From the NCBI GenBank assembly GCA_900549645.1, contig URPD01000056.1:1-11732 (forward strand): DNA of 11,732 nucleotides, in the 5' to 3' direction. The DNA comes from an uncultured Eubacteriales bacterium. Its GTDB lineage: Bacteria; Bacillota; Clostridia; Oscillospirales; Oscillospiraceae. The translations under genes were made by a program, and so were the position numbers. Below, in pieces: positions 1 to 7,101 of this stretch (the stretch's first letter is position 1; every line of letters begins with the position of its first letter). The notes under the pieces are model-generated. The model saw only the letters and a program-made list of their open reading frames with translations, did not search any database and was not told where the DNA came from.

Positions 1-1171
1 AGCTGTCGCCCTCCTGCGGGAAGCCGCCGAACATCTCAAGCGTCCAGCCGCCGACAGTATTGCTCTCGGCGTCGACATCGTCCTCGTTGAGCCCCACAAG
101 CTCCAGAAAGTCCGAGAGTATCATCGCGCCGTCAAGTTCGTATTCGCTCTTCTCGCGCTGTACGACCTCGTGCTCAACAATGTCGCTTTCATCCCAGATG
201 TCGCCGACGATCTGCTCCAGCACATCTTCCATCGACACGACGCCCAGCGTTCCGCCGTATTCGTCGGACACGATGGCGAGATGCTGTTTCGCCTTGCGCA
301 GAGTATTGAGCACCGCGGGCAGCTTCATGGTTTTATACACATAGCAGGGGGGCATCAGAAGCTTCCTAATGTCCGCGCGGCCGTCGTCTGCCATGGCCTT
401 GAGGAAGTGGTTCAGATACAGAATGCCGATGACATTGTCTATGCTGCCCTCGTACACCGGCAGGCGCGTAAACGGCGCATCCTCAATGATGGCGAGGATA
501 TCGTCCCAGTCGTCCTCGATATCGATTGCCTGAACGTCAACGCGTGCGGTCATAACTTCAAGGGCGGAAGTCTCCGAGAAGTCTATCGCCGCCTGAACCA
601 GCTCCGACTGATCCTCGTCCAGCACGTCCTCGTCTTCCGCCGTCTCGATTATCGACTGAAGCTCTTCCACCGCTTCGTCGGAATCGGCGTCAGTGGCTTC
701 CGGCTTCATGCTCATTGTCAGCAACTTTATCAGCGAAACCACCAGCCAGACAAGCGGATAGAAGATTATCATCATCGCGCGAACAACATACACGTTTTTC
801 AGCGATGTACGGTTTGCGTTCTTTTTGGCGCTGATCTTCGGCATCGTCTCTCCGAAGATTATGACAAGCACTGTCAGAATAACCGTGGCAAGCCACGCGT
901 ATTCGTCCCCGCCCGTCACCAGAATGACGGCGACGGAGGCCAGCGACGACGCGCCGATGTTGGCAAGGTTGTTGCCGATCAGAATCGCGCTGAGCGCATC
1001 GTCAAAATGCTCGGTAATATATACCGCGATCTTCGCGCGCTTCGACCCGTCGTCCCGCGCGTTTTCAAGGCGCATGACATTGCACGACGAGAACGCCATC
1101 TCGGACGCGGAGCAGAAATTGGACAGGCACAGGCAGAGGAAAATGCCCACAAATACCAGAACTGTACTCAT
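1..1171 (-). CDS. CNNM/CBS/CorC_HlyC membrane protein, second copy, 3' end beyond window
   Basis: This is a HlyC/CorC (CNNM) family membrane protein, a group linked to Mg2+/Co2+ efflux or ion homeostasis and often mislabelled as hemolysin. The 390 visible codons have no stop because the gene leaves the window on the left; family members usually run about 420-450 residues, so only the end of the C-terminal domain is missing. An N-terminal DUF21/CNNM domain has about four hydrophobic segments (roughly 2-22, 58-85, 92-110, 125-152) and a FGETMPK motif at 107-112. An acidic linker (157-190) leads to a CBS pair (about 205-330) with RLPVYEGSIDN at 236-246 and EYGGTLGVVS at 304-313, then the start of the CorC_HlyC domain (from about 340). 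The ATG lies in an ATGA overlap with the stop of the upstream paralogue, preceded by AAGGAGGG, so translation is probably coupled. The exact ion is not readable from sequence. Confidence 0.93.
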   Translation of the reverse strand, partial: MSTVLVFVGIFLCLCLSNFCSASEMAFSSCNVMRLENARDDGSKRAKIAVYITEHFDDALSAILIGNNLANIGASSLASVAVILVTGGDEYAWLATVILTVLVIIFGETMPKISAKKNANRTSLKNVYVVRAMMIIFYPLVWLVVSLIKLLTMSMKPEATDADSDEAVEELQSIIETAEDEDVLDEDQSELVQAAIDFSETSALEVMTARVDVQAIDIEDDWDDILAIIEDAPFTRLPVYEGSIDNVIGILYLNHFLKAMADDGRADIRKLLMPPCYVYKTMKLPAVLNTLRKAKQHLAIVSDEYGGTLGVVSMEDVLEQIVGDIWDESDIVEHEVVQREKSEYELDGAMILSDFLELVGLNEDDVDAESNTVGGWTLEMFGGFPQEGDS

Positions 1172-2484
1172 TGTTCCCCGCCCTCCTTCTCCTGAGGTGC
1201 AAGCGAGACATTGAGCTTAAGTATGCGGTTGTGCTCCATCTCTGTGACCGTGACCTTCAGGCCATGGTATTCAAAGCTTGCGCCGGTCTTGGGTATCGCG
1301 GCGAACTGCTCATAGGCCCATTCGCCCATGAGCGTATTTATAAGCTCCTCGTTCTCCTCCGGATCCTCGAAGCCGAACAGCTCAAAAACGTCGCTTACGG
1401 ACTGATCCGCGTCGACCTGATAGCTGCCGTCCGGCAGCTCGACAACCGGCTCTTCCACAACGTCCTCCTCGTCCCAGATCTCGCCGACAAGCTCTTCGAG
1501 AATGTCCTCGACCGTGACGATGCCGAGCGTTCCGCCGTAGTTATCCGTGACGACGGCCATGTTGAGCTTACGCTTGGACATGACCGGCAGCAGCTCGTCG
1601 ATGTTCATGCTCTGGTGGATAAAGAACGCCTCGTCAAGCAGCGGGCGGATATCCAGATCGTTGCCCTGTCGAAGGTACGCCTTTATAAACCGGCGTATCT
1701 GGAGGATGCCGATAATATTATCTATGCTGCCCTCATACACCGGCAGGCGGCTGTGGGGCTGATTCTTGATATACGCGAGTATCTCCTCGTGACTGCTCGC
1801 AATATCCACTGCGGCCAGATCTACGCGCGGCGTAAGCACGCTTTCAACCGTGACCTCGCCGAACTGAAGCGCAGAAGAAATCAGGTCGCCCTGCTCCTCG
1901 TCGAGGCTGCCCTCTTCGGTCATGTCCTCGATGATATCGTATATCTCATCCTCGGTCATCGACGTCTCGCCGTCACCGGGGGTGAGTCTTGCCGCCGCCT
2001 GACCGATCTTCGTCAGAAGCTTGGAAAGCGGGGCAAAAAGCTTCATAAAGAATACCAGTACGCCGGAGCAGCTTTTTGCAAAGCGTTCGCTGTACTTTTT
2101 GGCGATGCTCTTGGGGAGCATTTCGCCTGCGAAAAACACCACTATCGTAGTGACGATAGTGCTCAGCGAGACGGCGCTGAGACCCCATATTCTCGTGACC
2201 GCGACGGTCACAAGAGAAGCCGTGGCAATATGTACGATGTTAGTACATATCAGCAGAGTGCTGATCGCCATGTCAAAATTGTCTAGAACATACATTGCTC
2301 TTTTCGCGCCGGGCTCACCGCGCTCGGCGGCGACCTTTATCTTGTTGCGTGACGCAGAGGCGAAAGCCGTCTCCGTTACGGCGAAGAACATTGCGCAGAA
2401 GAGCAGCGCAACCGCGATTATCCAGGGGGTAAGTTCGGGCGACGCCTGAGCCGCTATCTCCGGCAATCGACTGCCATCATCCAT
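1168..2484 (-). CDS. CNNM/CBS/CorC_HlyC membrane protein, first copy, complete
   Basis: This 438-residue protein has the full HlyC/CorC layout. The DUF21/CNNM membrane domain has helices at about 21-41, 71-97, 104-124 and 138-158, with the EMLPK motif at 121-125. An acidic helix (177-200) connects to two CBS domains (about 215-275 and 280-340; RLPVYEGSIDN at 246-256, NYGGTLGIVT at 315-324). The C-terminal CorC_HlyC domain is at about 350-430. Family knowledge suggests Mg2+/Co2+ transport or efflux regulation at the plasma membrane, with the CBS pair sensing nucleotide. The ATG is the first possible start because a TAA stop precedes it directly in frame. The SD is AAGGAG about 13 bases upstream, a slightly long spacing. 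It is the first gene of an operon with the paralogue at 1-1171, under the promoter at 2525-2553. The two proteins share most motif segments, so the pair arose by tandem duplication. Confidence 0.95.
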   Translation of the reverse strand: MDDGSRLPEIAAQASPELTPWIIAVALLFCAMFFAVTETAFASASRNKIKVAAERGEPGAKRAMYVLDNFDMAISTLLICTNIVHIATASLVTVAVTRIWGLSAVSLSTIVTTIVVFFAGEMLPKSIAKKYSERFAKSCSGVLVFFMKLFAPLSKLLTKIGQAAARLTPGDGETSMTEDEIYDIIEDMTEEGSLDEEQGDLISSALQFGEVTVESVLTPRVDLAAVDIASSHEEILAYIKNQPHSRLPVYEGSIDNIIGILQIRRFIKAYLRQGNDLDIRPLLDEAFFIHQSMNIDELLPVMSKRKLNMAVVTDNYGGTLGIVTVEDILEELVGEIWDEEDVVEEPVVELPDGSYQVDADQSVSDVFELFGFEDPEENEELINTLMGEWAYEQFAAIPKTGASFEYHGLKVTVTEMEHNRILKLNVSLAPQEKEGGEQ

Positions 2485-2524
2485 TTAGGATATACAACTC
2501 CTTTTGTTTATAGAATTAACAATC

Positions 2525-2553
2525 AGTATAGCATAGTCTTCCATTCCCGTCAA
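2525..2553 (-). promoter_or_regulatory. Sigma-A promoter for the CNNM/CorC gene pair
   Basis: Read on the minus strand, a -35 TTGACG (2548-2553) and a -10 TATACT (2525-2530) are separated by exactly 17 bases. TGC directly before the -10 gives an extended -10 element. Transcription would start near 2518, giving a 5' leader of about 34 bases that contains the AAGGAG site of the first CNNM gene. Confidence 0.75.
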
Positions 2554-2758
2554 CTTCTATGCATAAACGACCCGAAATATTCTTGCCGGTGCTGACATAG
2601 CCTCGCACGTCACGGCCGGCTGGTGAGGAGATAATACGTTTCCTGAAGTGCCGCAAATGTTGCGGCGGAGCACCACCCTTGTCAACGGGGTAAAGCAAAT
2701 CAAGCGACTCCATGATGGAGCCGCTTGGTTCTTATATATCGGGATGTCGATCCGTGCC
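2554..2758. other. Dyad-rich intergenic region between tkt and CNNM operons
   Basis: About 205 bases lie between the stop of the C-terminal transketolase gene and the CNNM promoter. They contain a probable terminator hairpin (2701-2727), a perfect 7-bp hairpin with a 3-base loop (2650-2666, arms GCCGCAA/TTGCGGC), and a GGTGCT/AGCACC pair (about 2587-2592 with 2669-2674) that could close a larger fold. A minus-strand reading frame of 65 codons (2516-2713) crosses the region. It starts inside the hairpin, has no SD, and ends within the downstream promoter, so I do not call it a gene. The region could be an unrecognised structured RNA or a dispersed intergenic repeat; neither can be shown from one copy. 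Confidence 0.4.
2701..2727 (-). terminator. Probable terminator of the transketolase operon
   Basis: On the minus strand an 11-bp stem (CAAGCGGCTCC with GGAGTCGCTTG, one G-U pair) encloses a 5-base loop and is followed by ATTTGCTTT. It begins about 32 bases after the stop of the C-terminal transketolase gene. Read on the plus strand the wobble becomes an A-C mismatch, so the minus orientation is favoured. The U-tract is broken, so the strength is uncertain. Confidence 0.5.
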
Positions 2759-3682
2759 TTACCGGAGCGCTTTGACCTTGGCGGCGATATTTTCCGCGGT
2801 CAGGCCGTACTCCTCGAACAGCGCGTCGGGCTTGCCGGACTGACCGAAGCGATCCTCGACGCCAACGCGGCCGAAGCCAGCGCCGGCATGACCGGCCAGA
2901 ACCTCCGCGACGGCGGAGCCGAGACCACCGGTGACGAAGTGCTCCTCGGCAGTGACGATGGCCTTCACCTTGCTGTTATAGGCGAGAATGGTCTCTTTAT
3001 CAAGGGGCTTGATGGTGTGGAAATTCACGACCGCCGCGCTGATACCCTCGGCCTCAAGCAGCTCCGCCGCCTTAATGGCGCGGGTCACCATGAGTCCGGT
3101 GGCGAAGATCGCGGCATCGCTGCCGTCGCGGATGACGTTGGCCTTGCCGGGGATGAACGGCGTATCCGCGTCGGTGACGGCGTCGGTATTCGGACGGGAC
3201 AGGCGCAGATAGACGGGGCCGTCTATCTCCACGGCCGCCGCAACGGCCTTCTTGGCCTCCTCGGCGTCACAGGGGACGAACACGGTCATGCCGGGGATGC
3301 CGCGCATGAGGCTTATATCCTCAAGCGCCTGATGGGAGCCGCCGTCCTCACCGACGCTGAGTCCCGCGTGAGTGAACGCGAGCTTGACGTTTGCCTTGGC
3401 ATAGGCGACACTGTTGCGGATCTGCTCATATGCGCGGCCTGCGCCGAACATGGCGAAGGTGCTGGCGAAGGGGATATAGCCGGAGAAGGCGAAGCCCGCC
3501 GCCGCGTCTATCATGTTTGCCTCGGCGATGCCGAAATCATAGAACCTGTCGGGAAAAGCCTTTTTGAAGGTGCTGGTCTTTGTGGAGCCGGAGAGATCCG
3601 CGTCCATAACGACTATGCGCTCATTGGTTTTGCCAAGCTCTGCAAGAGCTTCGCCGTATGCTTCTCTTGTGGATTTAGCCAT
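2759..3682 (-). CDS. Transketolase, C-terminal half subunit
   Basis: This 307-residue protein is the C-terminal half (pyrimidine-binding plus C-terminal domain) of a split transketolase, which moves two-carbon ketol units between sugar phosphates in the non-oxidative pentose phosphate pathway. The catalytic Glu that activates thiamine diphosphate is E54 in FGIAEANM (50-57). TFAMFG (75-80) and GEDGGSHQALED (111-122) are typical Pyr-domain motifs, and TAEEHFVTGGLGSAV (244-258) marks the C-terminal domain. It must pair with the adjacent N-terminal subunit to form the active site. The ATG overlaps the end of that gene by 8 bases (ATGGCTAA) with GGAGG 9 bases upstream, so translation is coupled and subunit ratios are likely matched. 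Sequences of this type are sometimes annotated as 1-deoxyxylulose-5-phosphate synthase, but DXS is a single chain of about 620 residues. Confidence 0.95.
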   Translation of the reverse strand: MAKSTREAYGEALAELGKTNERIVVMDADLSGSTKTSTFKKAFPDRFYDFGIAEANMIDAAAGFAFSGYIPFASTFAMFGAGRAYEQIRNSVAYAKANVKLAFTHAGLSVGEDGGSHQALEDISLMRGIPGMTVFVPCDAEEAKKAVAAAVEIDGPVYLRLSRPNTDAVTDADTPFIPGKANVIRDGSDAAIFATGLMVTRAIKAAELLEAEGISAAVVNFHTIKPLDKETILAYNSKVKAIVTAEEHFVTGGLGSAVAEVLAGHAGAGFGRVGVEDRFGQSGKPDALFEEYGLTAENIAAKVKALR

Positions 3683-4487
3683 TTAACGCAGCCTCCAATT
3701 CTTTCATGGCCGCCTCGTAGTCGGCGGTCTTTATAGTGGTGCCGTGCCAGCCGGGGTTGTTCTCCATGAAGGAAACGCCCTTGCCCTTGACGGTCTCGCA
3801 GCAGATGAACTTCGGCTTGCCGGGATTGTGCGGCAGGCGGAGCGCCGCGGTGACGGCGTCGATATCGTGCCCGTCCACGGTGACGGTGTCAAAGCCGAAG
3901 GCGGCAAACTTCGCGCAGATGTTGCCGAGAGACATGACGTCGTCGTTCTTGCCGTCTATCTGAAGGCCGTTATGGTCGAGAATAACGGTGAGATTATCGA
4001 GCTTATAATGGGCGGCGGACATCGCGGCCTCCCATATCTGCCCCTCCTGACACTCGCCGTCGCCGACCATGGTGTACACCTGATAGCTCTTGCCGGCGTG
4101 CTTCGCGGCCATGGCCATGCCTACGGCGATGGACGCGCCCTGACCGAGGGAGCCGGTGCAGGCGTCAACGCCGGGGGTCTTGTTCTTGTCGGGATGCCCC
4201 TGCAGGTGGCTTCCGAGCTGGCGCAGAGTCATAAGCTCCTCCTTCGGGAAGAAGCCCTTGTCCGCCAGCACCGCGTAGAGCGCGGGGCAGCAATGACCCT
4301 TGCTCAGGACGAAACGGTCACGATCCGGCATCTGCGGATCGGCAGGGTCAACGTTCATCACGTTATAATACAGCGCGACCAGCTCGTCGATGCAGGACAG
4401 GGAGCCGCCCGGATGACCGGACTGCGCCTTGTACAGCTCTTCGATAATATCAATTCTGAGCTGAGCCGCTTTCTTCTGAAGCGTCAT
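3675..4487 (-). CDS. Transketolase, N-terminal half subunit
   Basis: This 270-residue protein is the thiamine-diphosphate-binding half of the split transketolase. GHPGGSL (24-30) carries the conserved active-site His, SKGH (62-65) and TGSLGQG (111-117) line the cofactor and substrate pocket, and GDGE (142-145) with N173 in HNG form the Mg2+/diphosphate motif. The late segment SFMENNPGWHG (239-249) is typical of the end of this half. It is the first gene of a two-gene operon with its C-terminal partner. The start ATG has GGAGG 8 bases upstream, and the promoter at 4556-4584 gives a leader of about 60 bases with a hairpin (4523-4540). Split transketolases of this order are common in Firmicutes and archaea. 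Nothing looks broken; both halves carry their essential residues. Confidence 0.95.
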   Translation of the reverse strand: MTLQKKAAQLRIDIIEELYKAQSGHPGGSLSCIDELVALYYNVMNVDPADPQMPDRDRFVLSKGHCCPALYAVLADKGFFPKEELMTLRQLGSHLQGHPDKNKTPGVDACTGSLGQGASIAVGMAMAAKHAGKSYQVYTMVGDGECQEGQIWEAAMSAAHYKLDNLTVILDHNGLQIDGKNDDVMSLGNICAKFAAFGFDTVTVDGHDIDAVTAALRLPHNPGKPKFICCETVKGKGVSFMENNPGWHGTTIKTADYEAAMKELEAALNG

Positions 4488-4522
4488 TCTTTATTCCTCC
4501 ATTCAGGTTTGTAGCCAATCGA

Positions 4523-4540
4523 GCGGGAATTCCGTCCCGC
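4523..4540 (-). other. Hairpin near the 5' end of the transketolase mRNA
   Basis: A perfect 6-bp inverted repeat (GCGGGA/TCCCGC) with a 6-base loop begins about 8-9 bases after the predicted transcription start, well upstream of the GGAGG site. Hairpins at the extreme 5' end often stabilise mRNA. There is no U-tract, so it is not a terminator, and it matches no riboswitch I know. Confidence 0.4.
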
Positions 4541-4555
4541 GGAGCGACATCTATA

Positions 4556-4584
4556 ATTATACATTACCGCGAACAAGATTTCAA
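4556..4584 (-). promoter_or_regulatory. Sigma-A promoter for the transketolase operon
   Basis: On the minus strand TTGAAA (4579-4584) and a perfect TATAAT (4556-4561) are 17 bases apart. The start would be near 4549. It lies back-to-back with the plus-strand promoter at 4597-4625, the two -35 boxes being 12 bases apart. Confidence 0.8.
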
Positions 4585-4596
4585 CATATAAAGCTC

Positions 4597-4625
4597 TTGA
4601 AAAAAGTCGATAAATGCTGTTTAAT
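4597..4625 (+). promoter_or_regulatory. Sigma-A promoter for the HAD phosphatase-plsY pair
   Basis: TTGAAA (4597-4602) and TTTAAT (4620-4625) are separated by 17 bases. The predicted start, about 4632, falls on the GGAG ribosome site, so the mRNA would have a leader of only about 12 bases. No other good promoter is visible between the divergent transketolase start and this gene. Confidence 0.6.
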
Positions 4626-4643
4626 ATCAGCGGAGTGATTTGA

Positions 4644-5495
4644 TTGAAATACAAAATTATTGCATTTGACCTTGACGGTACGCTTTTGAACGACACGAAG
4701 GAGATCCCGGAGGAGAACCTGCGTATGCTGCGCCGCGCGGCGGAGTGCGGCGTGCAGCTCGTCCCGGCGACGGGGCGGATATATCCCGGCCTGCCGGAGC
4801 AATTGCGCGCGCTGCCGTTTGTGCGCTACTGCATATGCATAAACGGCGCGCAGGTCTACGATGCGTGGGAGAAAAAGGTGATCTGTCGGGCGGAGATACC
4901 GGCGGCGCGGGCGCTGGAGCTTGCGGAATTCATGGACGGCCTGCCCGCGATTTACGACTGCTATCAGGACGACTGGGGCTGGATGAGCGCCGATATGTAT
5001 GCAAAGATCGACGAATATATAAGCGACCCCGGCGTCGCGCTGCTGACGAAAAAGACCCGCACGGCGGTGGACGACCTGAAAGCGACACTGCGCGAGCGCG
5101 GAACGCCTGTGCAGAAAATGCAGATGCATTTCAACGACCCGGCACAGCGGCTGTACTGGCTGGATGCGCTGCCCGCGCTGTGGCCGGATATATCCGTGAC
5201 CTCGTCGATAAGCAGCAACATAGAGCTGAACAGCCTCGACGCGAACAAGGGCGCGGCGCTGAAGACGCTGTGCGGCCTGCTTGGCGTCGGCTTAGAGGAG
5301 ACGCTCGCCTTCGGCGACGGGTCGAACGACCTGACGATGCTCTCTGCGGCGGGAACCGGAGCCGCCATGCTCAACGCCTCGGACAAGGTCAAGGCCGCGG
5401 CGGACATCGTGACGGAAACGGACAACAACTGCGCCGGAGTTGCGCAGACGGTGTACAGGCTCATGCCGGAGATAGGGGAAATGCGCGATGAATAA
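4644..5495 (+). CDS. Cof-type HAD-IIB sugar-phosphate phosphatase
   Basis: This 283-residue protein is a haloacid dehalogenase superfamily phosphatase of the Cof/IIB type, usually acting on sugar phosphates or similar small metabolites in the cytoplasm. All four HAD motifs are present: FDLDGT with nucleophile D9 and acid/base D11, T43 in PATGR, K202 in NKG, and GDGSND at 224-229. The IIB cap lies between about residues 80 and 190. The start is TTG at 4644: a TGA stop precedes it directly in frame, and GGAG (4632-4635) sits 8 bases upstream, so no ATG alternative fits the conserved N-terminus. It overlaps plsY by 8 bases (ATGAATAA). Its substrate cannot be read from sequence; the neighbouring transketolase is divergent and does not prove a link. 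Confidence 0.93.
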   Translation: MKYKIIAFDLDGTLLNDTKEIPEENLRMLRRAAECGVQLVPATGRIYPGLPEQLRALPFVRYCICINGAQVYDAWEKKVICRAEIPAARALELAEFMDGLPAIYDCYQDDWGWMSADMYAKIDEYISDPGVALLTKKTRTAVDDLKATLRERGTPVQKMQMHFNDPAQRLYWLDALPALWPDISVTSSISSNIELNSLDANKGAALKTLCGLLGVGLEETLAFGDGSNDLTMLSAAGTGAAMLNASDKVKAAADIVTETDNNCAGVAQTVYRLMPEIGEMRDE

Positions 5496-6171
5496 AGCGA
5501 TTGCAGTGCGCGCGGTGATAAGCGCGCTGATTGGGTATCTGCTTGGCTGCATAAGCCCGTCGTTCCTCATCGGGAAGCGGCGCGGATACGACGTGCGCGA
5601 GACGGGGTCGAAGAACGCGGGTGCGTCTAACACGATAATCATGGCGGGGAAGTTCGCCGGAGTGCTGGTCGCGGTGCTGGATATACTGAAAGCGGCGGCG
5701 TCATGGTGGATAGCAGCCGCGCTGTTCCCGGAGCTTGAATTCGCCGGGCAGATAGCGGGCGCGGCCTGTGTGCTGGGGCACATGTTTCCCGTGTTTCTGG
5801 GCTTCAGGGGCGGAAAGGGCTTCGCCTGTCTCGGCGGGCTGGCGCTTGCCTGCGGCCCCGCGACATTTTTGCTGATGGTTCTGCTCGCGGCAATTATCGG
5901 CTTTGCGAGCAGCTATATCTGCATCGCGGCGGTGTCGATGTCGGTCGTTTTCCCGCTGTATTACGCGCTGACCACCGGCTCATGGCTGGGCGCACTGATA
6001 TTGCTGCTGCCATCGCCGTTCATGTTCTATAAGCACCGGGAGAATTTCCTCAGGATCGCGGCGGGGCAGGAGTTGAAGCTGAGCTTCCTGTGGAAAAAGG
6101 AGAGCGAAATGAACCGCACCGGCCATATCGCCGCCGTCGAAAACGAACCCGATGACGAGATGCAGGCGTAA
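5488..6171 (+). CDS. plsY: Acyl-phosphate:glycerol-3-phosphate acyltransferase PlsY
   Basis: This 227-residue integral membrane enzyme transfers an acyl chain from acyl phosphate (made by PlsX) to glycerol-3-phosphate, giving lysophosphatidic acid, the first step of phospholipid synthesis. The three signature motifs are present. Motif 1 is GSKNAGASN (40-48; the usual form is GSGN-GATN, so K42 and S47 deviate slightly). Motif 2 is GHMFPVFLGFRGGKGFA (97-113). Motif 3 is HRENFLRI with G193 and E195 (183-195). About five to seven hydrophobic helices span 8-28, 52-80, 84-105, 114-162 and 165-181. A hydrophilic tail of about 30 residues after motif 3 is longer than in many PlsY proteins. The ATG overlaps the end of the HAD gene by 8 bases, implying coupled translation. 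The gene is followed by the terminator at 6199-6232. Confidence 0.95.
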   Translation: MNKAIAVRAVISALIGYLLGCISPSFLIGKRRGYDVRETGSKNAGASNTIIMAGKFAGVLVAVLDILKAAASWWIAAALFPELEFAGQIAGAACVLGHMFPVFLGFRGGKGFACLGGLALACGPATFLLMVLLAAIIGFASSYICIAAVSMSVVFPLYYALTTGSWLGALILLLPSPFMFYKHRENFLRIAAGQELKLSFLWKKESEMNRTGHIAAVENEPDDEMQA

Positions 6172-6198
6172 AAACTTGAAGTTTGTTGATAGAATAAG

Positions 6199-6232
6199 AA
6201 AAAATTCCGTGGAGTAATCCACGGAATTTTTT
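6199..6232. terminator. Bidirectional intrinsic terminator between plsY and the 8-helix membrane protein gene
   Basis: A perfect 15-bp stem (arms 6199-6213 and 6218-6232, AATTCCGTGGA core) has a GTAA loop with A-runs on one side and T-runs on the other. Each strand therefore reads as a GC-containing hairpin followed by six U residues. It ends plsY transcription on the plus strand and the converging gene on the minus strand, whose TAA stop (6231-6233) lies inside it. Confidence 0.92.
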
Positions 6233-7064
6233 ATCTGAGCCGGTCGAAGCCGTCGTCCACGGGGGGCTGAGTCTTCTTCGGCTTTTTGCCCATATTCTGA
6301 ATGATTACCCAAGTGTAGTACATGAACATCAGCGCGGTGGAGATGAAGATGAGCTGCATACCGAAATAGCGTTCGTCCGCGATGCACATTACGCACAGCA
6401 TCGCGCCGATCATCGAGAAAAACAGACTGTGCCACGGTTTGGACTGGCCGAACACGTATCCGGCGTTATAGAAGAAGCCGATCATTGCAACCGAGACCGC
6501 GATGATCTCCACGGCGTAAGCCCAGACGACGCTGTTGATGTCGTTCGCCTTGTAGCAGACGACGAGCCAGAGCGCGTACATCAGCACCGGCAGTATGGAC
6601 ATCAGGCACAGCGGGGAGATCTTGGCCTGCGGGTCGTTCACTTTTTTCATAAGCAGCGGGAACGCGACTCCGGAGAGGAGCGCCAGCCCCGCGAGGATGA
6701 GCAGAAACACGACCTCATCGTCGGTCTCACAGCTCATGGCCAGAACGAGCGCGCCGAGGCACATCATCCCACCAATGACCCAGCGGAGAATGGAGAAGAG
6801 CCGCCCGGTGTTGGCCAGCGCCTCATGCGGCGCGGCGGGCGGGACGAACTGCTGCTCCTTCATACGCTTGATGAAGCGATAGAACACTGCGGCCGCCGCG
6901 AGGACTATCAGCACCACCGCGACGTTCAGCGAGCTGGAGCCGCAAAGCCCGTTGTCGTCGAACGCGATCTGAAGCTGGAGCCAGCGGATAAGAACACCGA
7001 AAGCGCTTGCACCCAGCACGTAGCAGTCGAGCTTCAGGGCAAGCTGTTTCATTTCGTTGCGCAT
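6231..7064 (-). CDS. Hypothetical 8-helix membrane protein
   Basis: I do not recognise this 277-residue protein. It has about eight hydrophobic helices, at roughly 15-34, 46-64, 92-111, 118-139, 152-171, 179-199, 211-229 and 233-255. A basic/acidic loop follows the second helix (RFIKRMKEQQ, 63-72), and a short hydrophilic, Lys/Pro-containing tail (257-277) ends the protein. I see no known transporter or enzyme signature, no signal peptide cleavage site and no lipobox. The start at 7064 is preferred over the Met at codon 5 because a weak AGCAGG site lies about 10 bases upstream. It is a single-gene unit with its own promoter (7102-7130), divergent from spoIID and converging on plsY. The spoIID neighbour makes a sporulation role possible, but its vegetative-type promoter argues against strict sporulation control. 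Confidence 0.8.
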   Translation of the reverse strand: MRNEMKQLALKLDCYVLGASAFGVLIRWLQLQIAFDDNGLCGSSSLNVAVVLIVLAAAAVFYRFIKRMKEQQFVPPAAPHEALANTGRLFSILRWVIGGMMCLGALVLAMSCETDDEVVFLLILAGLALLSGVAFPLLMKKVNDPQAKISPLCLMSILPVLMYALWLVVCYKANDINSVVWAYAVEIIAVSVAMIGFFYNAGYVFGQSKPWHSLFFSMIGAMLCVMCIADERYFGMQLIFISTALMFMYYTWVIIQNMGKKPKKTQPPVDDGFDRLR

Positions 7065-7089
7065 AAAAATTTACCTGCTTTTATATTAT
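7061..7089 (+). promoter_or_regulatory. Weak sigma-E-like promoter candidate for spoIID
   Basis: GCATAAA (7061-7067), 14 bases, then TATATTAT (7082-7089) partly match the mother-cell sigma-E pattern (KMATATT, 13-15 bases, CATACAMT). The -10 matches only about 5 of 8 positions. The call rests mainly on the known sigma-E control of spoIID in Bacillus. No sigma-A pair with good spacing is visible for this gene. Confidence 0.25.
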
Positions 7090-7101
7090 TTGTATATATG
7101 G

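Noticed and set aside
170..2286. Long plus-strand open frames (170-1195 and 1171-2286) opposite the CNNM genes
   Set aside because: They are antisense to conserved minus-strand genes, have no SD, and their translations are His/Arg-rich with no family resemblance. Such open frames are expected in GC-rich DNA.
2666..2686. T-box-like AGGGTGG motif
   Set aside because: There is no stem I with a specifier loop or paired terminator/antiterminator, and the downstream gene is not an aminoacyl-tRNA synthetase or amino-acid gene.
2516..2713. 65-codon minus-strand open frame after the transketolase operon
   Set aside because: It starts inside a terminator-like hairpin, has no SD, and its last codons lie in the CNNM promoter. 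I describe the region as non-coding.
2648..4514. Long plus-strand frames (2648-3736, 3744-4514) opposite the transketolase genes
   Set aside because: The minus-strand proteins carry all transketolase motifs; the plus-strand translations show none and lack ribosome sites.
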